A DNA stretch of 5,441 bases from Candidatus Poribacteria bacterium (GTDB taxonomy: Bacteria; Poribacteria; WGA-4E; UBA9662): assembly GCA_002699335.1 (NCBI GenBank), contig PACG01000082.1:27601-33041 (forward strand), given 5' to 3'. A program made the translations under genes and the position numbers. The notes under the pieces are model-generated. The model was not told the origin of the DNA and searched no databases. It worked only from the letters and a program-made list of their open reading frames with translations. Below, in pieces: positions 1 through 5,441 of the stretch. Numbering within the stretch: the stretch's first letter is position 1; each line of letters begins with the position of its first letter.

Positions 1-42
1 CACCTGGCAAATTGGATAGCGTCTAGATAGGTAATCCGCTGC

Positions 43-415
43 TTGCTAGCGAAATTGCACCAACCTGTTGCCAAAACTGCTGCTATTGTCGGAGCCGCAT
101 CAGGAATTGGTGAAGAGAACTATCCGAAGAAGGTTTCGCTGTTGGCTTACTGGCTCGAAGGGTTGATCGACTATCTCAGATTTGTACTGAGCTGGAATCA
201 CACCACTCTTGACCGCACGCTGCTGTTATTTGGGTGAGAGTTTCGGCAGCCTCCCGCCAAGCTTGCCCCCTTGTGCGTGTGCGGAATCCGGCGCGAGGAA
301 GGGCACTTCTATCTCGCCTTCGCAGTTGCTGGTGAGAGCAGCGTTGCCATCGCGGAGATTTTGGAAAACCTGGTCGAGAGGATTAGCTGACCTCTTTAGC
401 GACGGTATTTTTGAT
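43..415 (+). pseudogene. Short-chain dehydrogenase/reductase (SDR) remnant, broken
   Basis: Degraded N-terminal part of an SDR-type NAD(P)-dependent oxidoreductase (Rossmann fold). From 43 (TTG) or, more naturally, the TTG at 55, one frame reads HQPVAKTAAIVGAASGIGE, which carries the glycine-rich cofactor loop (GxxxGIG, preceded by the first beta strand). The frame then changes near 115-120, and another frame at 120-209 reads LSEEGFAVGLLARRVDRLSQ and on to ICTELE. This is the usual second strand and helix of the family, followed by a TGA at 210-212. About ten bases (the usual IARR stretch) seem missing at the junction. The catalytic Ser, Tyr and Lys region is not recognisable. Between 260 and 415 a frame containing ARKGTSI and RGLADLF might be a scrambled trace of the later SDR core, but this is weak. 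It is the only gene trace on the + strand and converges on the solute-binding pseudogene. Confidence is good up to about 210 and low beyond. Confidence 0.65.
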
Positions 416-434
416 ATGATTATAATATAATCAT
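416..434. other. Perfect AT-rich palindrome (9-bp arms, 1-base centre)
   Basis: ATGATTATA-A-TATAATCAT is a perfect 9-bp inverted repeat around one base. It lies between the end of the + strand dehydrogenase remnant and the stop codon (439-441) of the - strand solute-binding pseudogene. The one-base centre cannot form a normal RNA loop without opening pairs, and neither strand shows a GC-rich stem with a U run, so a standard intrinsic terminator is unlikely. It could be a protein-binding dyad, a weak bidirectional terminator or chance in AT-rich DNA. Confidence 0.5.
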
Positions 435-438
435 TGCT

Positions 439-1796
439 TTAACGGACAATAACATGATTTCCCAGATCATTTCTGATTTGATCTTCAACGACCTTTAAAG
501 CCTGTGCTGGTTTTAGATATCCAGACTCCACCGCTTGAATTCCCAAGAAAAACGCATCCGACCAACTGCCCCAGTGTGGACTATTGGGTAGAAAAGTGGT
601 GAAATCGAGGAAGTACATTACTTCGCCGAGAAATCTGGCCTTGATATAGGACGGGAAATTCTTCTGAGATTTCAAAATTCCCAAATGATCACTGCTGACA
701 GCGTGATTGGTATTAGATTCTCTGGTTGTGGCTTTAGCAATTACTCGTAAGGCCAAGTCTAGATGCGTCGGCTGGGCACTGATCATGTATACTAGCGATG
801 TGTCAGCGGAATCGGTGCAAACCCGACGGGTTTAAACAAAAACGCTTCAACTCCAAAATCCTGAAGATAGTTAGTGGCCCAATCAGCCCAGTTCCATGAA
901 CCCGCGAACCAGAAGAGCATTCTATCAGCCGTACGGATAGTAGTATTCCATTCGTTGGCATCCATACCGATCAGGTTGGGTGAGAGTACCCGCATTTCAT
1001 GGGCGGCAGAACAATAGTTGATAGACTTTCAAAACCACCTGTCGGTCAAAAACGAGAATCCCATCTTGGTTGAGGATCTCACCTCCGTGGGCTAAATAAT
1101 AATACAAAAAATCAGGCCTGTTCTGAGAACAGTGCCACCAACCATGCCCAGGGGCTGCTGCTTTTTGACTTACTGCCTGCTCTGCCACTTGAGCATGTCT
1201 AGCCAAGTAAATTCACCTTTGGTAATTTGAGCCGGCAGGTTTTTAATTTTTTCCTCGTTCCAACCAAGTTTCCGCAAGATCGGTTTACTGTAGTATAAAG
1301 GGCGTACTTCGGTATCTTGCGGGACACCCCATCTTTCGTTATTCTACTCTGTCGCCTGCCATAACGATGGAATAATGTCGTCAAATTCGGGATGGTGTGG
1401 TTTTGTCTGTAATGGGCAGGATCAAGTTAGCAGAGGCCCAATCTCCAATATGTTCATGCCCAGGAAGGATAATGTCTGAGGCTTGATTGGCATCCGATGC
1501 CAGCTCAAACTCCGTCTTGTAGCTCCCCAGTCTTTGTCGTCCTGAATCAGTTGAATTCGAACACTGAGTTTATCTCCTGTCGCTTGCAATCCTGCGTTCA
1601 CCGCTTCTGCTGAAGCAATCAGGTTATTTCCACGCCAATCTTCGGTAGGTGCTTTTGCTTTGCAATGCGCAATCAAGGTGATGACCTGATCTCCGTCTGT
1701 ATTCTGCCTGTTTTCATCGGCCGATTTCTGCTGCCAACCGACTAGTATTATTGTCACCGGAATTCAAAATATAAGTAAAACCGGGATCTTAAACAT
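439..1796 (-). pseudogene. Extracellular solute-binding lipoprotein (carbohydrate ABC transporter, family 1), near full length but inactivated
   Basis: Reconstructed across frames, this is a family 1 extracellular solute-binding protein, the lipid-anchored receptor of a sugar-type ABC importer. From the ATG at 1796-1794 it reads MFKIPVLLIF, then TGA (codon 11, 1764-1766), then IPVTIILVGWQQKSADENRQ, a lipoprotein signal whose lipobox Cys is Trp. Further pieces in order are DDKDW; GSYKTEFELASDANQASDII; ILPGHEHIGDWASANLILPI; KPHHPEFDDIIPSLWQATE; a TAG (1344-1346) where Trp is expected; NNERWGVPQDTEVRPLYYSK; FTWLDMLKW; AAAPGHGWWH; PDFLYYYLAHGGE; NLIGMDANEWNTTI; WFAGSWNWADWATNYL; FAPIP; LVYMIS; and LKVVEDQIRNDLGNHVIVR to a TAA at 439. 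Frame changes lie at about 1525-1528, 1402-1405, 1185-1186, 1003-1011 and 797-803, the last probably with a short deletion. The span of about 452 codons is close to the family norm, so decay was by small lesions and not by a large deletion. No permease or ATPase genes are in the window. Confidence 0.85.
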
Positions 1797-1801
1797 GTTT
1801 A

Positions 1802-1807
1802 CTCCTC
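1802..1807 (-). promoter_or_regulatory. Shine-Dalgarno of the solute-binding pseudogene
   Basis: GAGGAG on the - strand, five bases (TAAAC) before the ATG at 1796-1794. It is a strong site in a normal position, which fixes the original start codon and shows that the translation signal outlived the reading frame. Confidence 0.8.
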
Positions 1808-1851
1808 AAATATGGTTATAGAAGGTCAGACGATGAAGGACAATTCAAAAT

Positions 1852-2519
1852 TCAGACGGTTGACGCGAAACACTACAGGTTCCCTGAATAATCGTGAGCA
1901 AAAAGTAAATTTCCGCAAATCACAGGTGTCGGCATAGCCAAAGTAGGCATAATTTCCAGCAACGATTGGGGGAGAACTTCCAGCTATGGTTTGACGCTGG
2001 GAGCGTTCAAATCTAGATGCGTCTTGTGCGCACAGGCAACCTCCCATCGAATCTCGCTCGTGACCTAGTCAATGGCGGTGAAGCGTGTGCCATTGACCAG
2101 TACCAGATCATCCCACGCAATCGGAATAGGTTCTGGAACCCCGCATTGGCCACAGGTGTATCCCAGATTCCTTCTCCAGTTTCGGTATCCAGCACCTTCA
2201 CCTTCGACACTGTGCCTATATTGATATTATCCAGCATCTGAAGGTAGACTCGAACACCGTCTAATGTCCTCCCATCAGTGAGCATTAGAGGACAGTCCTC
2301 AATCCGGTCCTCGGGCTGGAGCAGTATAATTAAGACTGGGACTGATCCTATTTCGACCCGTTGTATCGCGCTAGTCGAGTACAAATCATTTATACCGATT
2401 CGAACCCGGCGGGAACGGAGATTATCAAGCCGGACAACGAGGCCGATTTTGCGGAGAAATACCCTTCCCGGCAATAACAATTTCCCCCGGTTCTTATGGG
2501 CCGGTTTCAAAACCGACAT
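1852..2519 (-). pseudogene. PQQ-like beta-propeller protein remnant
   Basis: A degraded gene whose recognisable parts are PQQ-type propeller repeats, usually secreted or periplasmic. One frame (ATG at 2519) stays open and contains LTDGRTLDGVRVYLQMLDNI and then VSKVKVLDTETGEGIWDTPV. A frame change in the G run (C run on +) at 2139-2142 leads to PIAWDDLVLVNGTRFTAID, a TAG at 2065-2067, then EIRWEV. Both the TETGE-IWDTP and the VNG-FTAID-EIRWEV blocks are classic propeller strands. Another frame then reads TIAGSSPPIVAGNYAYFGY, and a third reads MPTPVICGNLLFAHDYSGNL, TAG (1873-1875), CFAST. The last blocks seem joined by an internal deletion near 1930. The part before about residue 50 of the long frame is not recognised and the true 5' end seems lost. 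The remnant sits between the sulfatase and the solute-binding pseudogene on the same strand. The beta-propeller call is fairly safe; the exact function is unknown. Confidence 0.7.
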
Positions 2520-2522
2520 CTC

Positions 2523-2550
2523 AGAGCCCGCTAGACAGTTTCACGGCTCT
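2523..2550 (-). other. Weak stem-loop just downstream of the sulfatase stop
   Basis: AGAGCC and GGCTCT form a perfect 6-bp stem around a 16-base loop, starting a few bases after the sulfatase TGA. There is no U run after it, so it is not a convincing intrinsic terminator. It may help stabilise the 3' end of the message or be chance. Confidence 0.3.
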
Positions 2551-2555
2551 CCCGA

Positions 2556-4031
2556 TCAGTATTCCGGTAGTGGCACCGGCTTAGCGTCCTCTGTCATCAC
2601 GCTCCAGTCGGCCAGACGCAATCTAAGTTCAGCCACAACCTCCCGGTTTGACGGCTGGTCAATCACATTTTCTAACTCCCATGGATCGTTGACCAGGTCG
2701 TAAAGTTCGTCCCGATCCCCCATCGGGTCGTGCACGTACTTCCACTCCCGCGTCCTCACCATTTTACGGCGCCCCTCCGCTTCACGCCACTGCAAAGATT
2801 GAATCAGGCTTTGCCGCCCCCATGGCCGGGGCAATTGCTCCAAATCTTCCAAGCGAAAAAGCGGACCACCGGTACCATACTCAGAAAAAGTGGCGTCTCG
2901 CGGCGCTGTCGAGGTAACCGTAGGAAGGGGCTGTCCCTGCATGGTGGGTGGAATCTCGATCCCCTGTAGTTGAAACAAAGTGGGCACCACGTCGATCAGG
3001 TTCACCATGCTGTCGTCCCTGACGCCGGTGGATATCTCACCCGGATATGAGACGATCAGCGGTACCCGCGTCAGACAATCGTAAAAGACGCCACCTTTAC
3101 ACTGCATTCGGTGTTCACCCATAAAATCACCGTGATCCGAACAGAAAACGACAATCGTATTTTTCCTCAGATCGAGTGCTTCTAAAGCATCGATGATTTG
3201 TCCGAGACCATCATCAATGAAGCGTACCATTCCATAATAGACGGCCATCAGGCCATACACATCGTCCAGGTCATCTTCCGCCACGTTGAGCATCTCGTAC
3301 AGGATCCGGTTGCGTTCGGGGGCACCTTGATCAAACTTGTCCTCCGGCCAGGGCGGAAGATCAATTTTCTGCGGCGGGAACATGGCGGCGTATAGTTCCG
3401 GTGCCACCCACGGCTCGTGTGGATCGGGGAGAGAAACCCACAAGGCAAAGGGGTCATCTCGATGCTGTTCCAGAAAGCGGACGGTTTGACCCGCTACCAG
3501 ACCGGTGGAATAGTCTTCCAGCGGATAGTCGGAAACAGCGTAGCTAAAACGCGGATTTTGTGGTGTCATGGACCGTCGGAGTTGATGAGCAGCATGGACA
3601 CCCTCAATTGGGCGAAACCACTCCATCCCCTGACAGACGGGATCTTTAGGTAACCCACCGTGCGAAATTTCGCAACGGGTATCAAACAGGGCCAGGTCAT
3701 CAGCGCTGTCAAAACAGTGATTTTTGCCGATCAGGCCAGTATGGTAACCTGCCGCTTTCCACAGTTGGAAGGCGTGGGTCGCATCGGTCGGCATCAGCGT
3801 CTGATTCCGCCTGGCACCGTGCGTATGGGGAAATTGGGAAGTCCAAAAGGAGACGCGGGCCGGAACACACAGAGGATGCGGCGTGATGGCGTGTTCAAAC
3901 AGCACGCCCTCTTCAGCTAACCGTTCCATGGACGGTGTTTGGCAGAACGTATTGCCGTAGAGATGACTGGCGGTCGCTTTTTGCTGATCAGTCATGATCA
4001 CCAGCACATTGGGTCGGTTTGGTATGGACAT
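2556..4031 (-). CDS. Type I (formylglycine-dependent) sulfatase, intact
   Basis: A 491-residue arylsulfatase-family hydrolase (alkaline phosphatase superfamily) that cleaves sulfate esters. The N-terminus NVLVIMTDQQ gives the metal-binding Asp15. The activation motif CVPAR (Cys55, Pro57, Arg59) marks the cysteine converted to formylglycine by a formylglycine-generating enzyme encoded elsewhere. Further active-site residues are Lys103 and His105 (GKNH), His205 (PDPHEPW), Asp299 and His300 (CSDHGDFMGEH) and Lys312 (CKGG). The C-terminal KYVHDP and ELYDLVNDPWELENV stretch is the usual sulfatase ending. Length is normal and all key residues are present, so it should be active. The signature is slightly unusual: the common Thr-Gly after CxPxR plus four residues is Thr64-Ser65. 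I see no signal peptide, so it appears cytoplasmic unless the start is wrong. The ATG has an AAAGGAG site seven bases upstream. It is the second gene of an operon with the aldo-keto reductase. Substrate is not readable from sequence; carbohydrate sulfates or small aryl or alkyl esters are all possible. Confidence 0.95.
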   Translation of the reverse strand: MSIPNRPNVLVIMTDQQKATASHLYGNTFCQTPSMERLAEEGVLFEHAITPHPLCVPARVSFWTSQFPHTHGARRNQTLMPTDATHAFQLWKAAGYHTGLIGKNHCFDSADDLALFDTRCEISHGGLPKDPVCQGMEWFRPIEGVHAAHQLRRSMTPQNPRFSYAVSDYPLEDYSTGLVAGQTVRFLEQHRDDPFALWVSLPDPHEPWVAPELYAAMFPPQKIDLPPWPEDKFDQGAPERNRILYEMLNVAEDDLDDVYGLMAVYYGMVRFIDDGLGQIIDALEALDLRKNTIVVFCSDHGDFMGEHRMQCKGGVFYDCLTRVPLIVSYPGEISTGVRDDSMVNLIDVVPTLFQLQGIEIPPTMQGQPLPTVTSTAPRDATFSEYGTGGPLFRLEDLEQLPRPWGRQSLIQSLQWREAEGRRKMVRTREWKYVHDPMGDRDELYDLVNDPWELENVIDQPSNREVVAELRLRLADWSVMTEDAKPVPLPEY

Positions 4032-4038
4032 CTCTCAA

Positions 4039-4045
4039 CTCCTTT
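4039..4045 (-). promoter_or_regulatory. Shine-Dalgarno of the sulfatase, overlapping the upstream stop codon
   Basis: AAAGGAG on the - strand, seven bases before the sulfatase ATG (4031-4029). The TAA stop of the aldo-keto reductase (4046-4044) runs into it. Ribosomes ending the first gene are therefore placed on the start site of the second, a layout that suggests translational coupling. Confidence 0.85.
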
Positions 4046-5045
4046 ACCAACGAAACGAATGCGGTCCAAAGTCGGCCTGATAGTAGGGGGCTATCACCCG
4101 GCCGGGCAGCGAAACCTGATCGATTCGTGCACGGTCCTGGTCAGTAATCTCCACCTCAACCGTACCCAGATTCTGCTCCAGTTGTTCCATGGTTCGTACC
4201 CCAACAATAGGGCTGGTAATTCCCGGTTGCCGTGCGCACCAAGCCAAGGCCAATTGACCGGGTGTACACTCCTTCTCTCCAGTCATAGCCAAGACCGTAT
4301 CCATCAGATCGTAGGCCGCCTCCGAAAACAGATCTGATTTCTGGGCGGTGTCAGTGTACCGCGCATCCGATGGGTGTTTCTGGTGGCGCTGATATTTTCC
4401 GGTCAGGAATCCTCCGGCCATCGGAGACCAGGGGATTAGCGCCAGTCCGTAGGTCTGTGCCATCGGCACCAATTCCCGTTCGATGCGCCGATCCAGCAGA
4501 TGGTATGGTGGTTGTTCACAGATGAAACGGTTGAGTCCCAGTTCCTTCGAAGCCCATAGCGATTCCATGATCTGCCAGGCAGCAAAGGTACTGCTGCCGA
4601 TGTAACGAACTTTGCCGGCTTGAATCAGATCATCCAAAGCCCGGAGTGTTTCATCGATCGGTACCTCCGAACTGGGGCGGTGAATTTGATAGAGGTCGAT
4701 ATAATCGGTTTGTAGTCGTTGCAGAGACGCTTCACACTGTTCCATAATATGGCGACGGCTGTTCCCCTGTGCATTGGGATCGTCTTCATCCATGCGAAAA
4801 TGGACTTTGGTGGCCAGTACAATACGAGTGCGTTTCCCATTACGTTGAAGTGCCTTGCCAACCATCTCTTCACTAACACCGCGAACATACATATTGGCCG
4901 TATCCAGAAAATTGATGCCCGCGTCGATAGCACGGTCAATAATGCCCATCGAGTCCGACTCGTTGGTTCTACCGCCAAACATCAAGCATCCCAGACACAA
5001 CATACTAACTTTGGTTCCGGTTCGGCCAAGATTACGATACTCCAC
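4044..5045 (-). CDS. Aldo-keto reductase, intact
   Basis: A 333-residue NADP(H)- or NAD(H)-dependent oxidoreductase of the aldo-keto reductase superfamily ((beta/alpha)8 barrel, cytoplasmic) that interconverts carbonyls and alcohols. It starts MEYRNLGRTGTKVSMLCLG, the usual family N-terminus. The catalytic tetrad is complete: Asp48 (FLDTANMY), Tyr53, Lys80 (LATKVHF) and His122 (YQIHRP). Later motifs are KVRYIGSS, IPWSPMAGGFLTGKY and the C-terminal cofactor region SPIVGVRTMEQLEQNL. I chose the GTG at 5045-5043 because AGGAGG (5053-5058) lies seven bases upstream and the protein then matches the family start. The open frame extends nine codons further to a TTG at 5072, but that extension contains the Shine-Dalgarno itself. 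It resembles the YajO/IolS/YhdN-like bacterial group that acts on sugars or small aldehydes, but the substrate cannot be set. It is followed after 12 bases by the sulfatase, so a linked role in metabolism of a sulfated compound is likely but inferred. Confidence 0.95.
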   Translation of the reverse strand: MEYRNLGRTGTKVSMLCLGCLMFGGRTNESDSMGIIDRAIDAGINFLDTANMYVRGVSEEMVGKALQRNGKRTRIVLATKVHFRMDEDDPNAQGNSRRHIMEQCEASLQRLQTDYIDLYQIHRPSSEVPIDETLRALDDLIQAGKVRYIGSSTFAAWQIMESLWASKELGLNRFICEQPPYHLLDRRIERELVPMAQTYGLALIPWSPMAGGFLTGKYQRHQKHPSDARYTDTAQKSDLFSEAAYDLMDTVLAMTGEKECTPGQLALAWCARQPGITSPIVGVRTMEQLEQNLGTVEVEITDQDRARIDQVSLPGRVIAPYYQADFGPHSFRW

Positions 5046-5052
5046 TGGTATT

Positions 5053-5058
5053 CCTCCT
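5053..5058 (-). promoter_or_regulatory. Shine-Dalgarno that fixes the aldo-keto reductase start
   Basis: AGGAGG on the - strand, seven bases (AATACCA) before the GTG at 5045-5043. It is the strongest ribosome-binding site in the window, and its place inside the longer TTG-initiated frame argues for the GTG start. Confidence 0.85.
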
Positions 5059-5109
5059 GTTTTTTTCGCCAACCTTACCTCTTACGATTGGCATGGTGTT
5101 ATCATTTTC

Positions 5110-5441
5110 TCACGGCACCCACGTTTTTGCCAACCAGGCATATCCCTCTTTAGCTGATAGCTCCATACAGGCCTGCCGCGAAACGCCTCTCAGAATATTA
5201 TGGGGTTTGGGGGTGAAGATCTCACCATCCCGAACCATAAATAAGTTGTTGCCCGTTCCCTCAGTAACAAATCCGTGCTCGTCAGTTAGCAGGGCCATAG
5301 CCCCCTCTTCCATTCGGTTGGCCTGAAGGTCAGCTTTTATAGAAAATCCGACTTCTGTTCTTGGCCTTTGGATCAATATAGCGGGAAGGCACCGATTGCT
5401 GTGGTGTAACAACACAATGCGATCCTGTCCGGTACCGGCTG
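5110..5441 (-). pseudogene. Class IV (branched-chain type) aminotransferase remnant, partial at window edge
   Basis: Degraded piece of a PLP-dependent fold-type IV aminotransferase (branched-chain or D-amino-acid aminotransferase family). From the window edge one frame reads CVVTPQQSVPSRYIDPKAKN and RSRIFYK. One extra base in the A run (T run on +) at 5335-5338 then moves the gene to the frame reading ADLQANRMEEGAMALLTDEH, GFVTEGTGNNLFMVRDGEIF and NILRGVSRQACMEL. The E-G-T-G-N-N-L-F block is the family signature, its Glu contacting the PLP ring nitrogen. The PLP-binding lysine would lie upstream, outside the window. After ACMEL the sequence turns into AKEGYAWLAKTWVP and a TGA at 5110, where the family normally continues for several tens of residues, so the C-terminal part is lost. 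It lies upstream of the aldo-keto reductase on the same strand with a 64-base gap (5046-5109), which may have held a shared transcript. I see no clear promoter in that gap. Confidence 0.8.

Noticed and set aside
439..1796. Programmed frameshifting or stop-codon recoding to make one solute-binding protein
   Set aside because: At least five frame changes, two different stop codons and loss of the lipobox Cys are far beyond any known recoding. Gene decay explains all of it.
758..2023. TCTAGATGCGTC occurs at 758-769 and again at 2012-2023 as a direct repeat
   Set aside because: A 12-base match is expected about once by chance in a window of this size. There are no element features, and both copies lie inside degraded coding sequence.
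2502..2515. CGGTTT-CA-AAACCG inverted repeat near the 5' end of the propeller remnant
   Set aside because: The arms are only 6 bp around a 2-base centre, with no U run and no context. It is compatible with chance.
2278..2703. A 141-codon open frame on the + strand across the propeller remnant and the sulfatase end
   Set aside because: It crosses the intact end of the sulfatase on the opposite strand and has no recognisable motif. It is a shadow frame.
5046..5112. A sigma-70-like promoter for the reductase-sulfatase operon (TTGGCA and TGATAA upstream)
   Set aside because: The spacing of about 23 bases between the two boxes is too long for a standard promoter, so I do not call it.
4719..5157. 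Open + strand frames of 100 to 144 codons opposite the aldo-keto reductase start
   Set aside because: They are antisense to a conserved enzyme with a full catalytic tetrad and show no family motif or convincing ribosome-binding site.

Overview
The window looks like bacterial accessory DNA of balanced base composition, carrying a two-gene catabolic operon inside a stretch of decaying genes. The recognisable families are a type I sulfatase, an aldo-keto reductase, a carbohydrate-type ABC solute-binding lipoprotein, a PQQ-like beta-propeller protein, a class IV aminotransferase and a short-chain dehydrogenase. This mix is typical of glycan- and sulfate-ester-degrading environmental or symbiotic lineages. 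The style of the solute-binding protein and the sulfatase reminds me of Candidatus Poribacteria and relatives, but that is inference from family flavour and not a database result.

Layout, left to right. 1-42: nothing recognised. About 43-415 (+): remnant of a short-chain dehydrogenase, recognisable in its first 170 bases and broken by a frame change and a stop. 416-434: a perfect AT-rich palindrome between two convergent remnants. 439-1796 (-): an almost full-length carbohydrate ABC transporter solute-binding lipoprotein gene, inactivated by two in-frame stops, at least five frame changes and loss of the lipobox cysteine, though its ribosome-binding site is intact. About 1852-2519 (-): remnant of a PQQ-like beta-propeller protein with stops and frameshifts. 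2556-4031 (-): intact sulfatase. 4044-5045 (-): intact aldo-keto reductase, best started at a GTG 27 bases inside the longest open frame. 5110-5441 (-): remnant of a class IV aminotransferase with a frameshift and no C-terminal region, running off the window edge.

The intact reductase and sulfatase are 12 bases apart, and the reductase stop codon lies inside the sulfatase Shine-Dalgarno. They are almost certainly co-transcribed and translationally linked. A plausible reading, inferred only, is removal of sulfate from a sulfated sugar or other sulfate ester, with the reductase acting on a carbonyl or alcohol group of a related compound. The dead solute-binding protein downstream may once have imported a substrate for the same pathway. 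The two intact genes amid four broken ones suggest either selective retention of the pair or its arrival in an already decaying region.

I found no RNA gene, CRISPR array, complete mobile element or origin. I do not see a clear new biological system. The notable signal is the pattern of gene decay.
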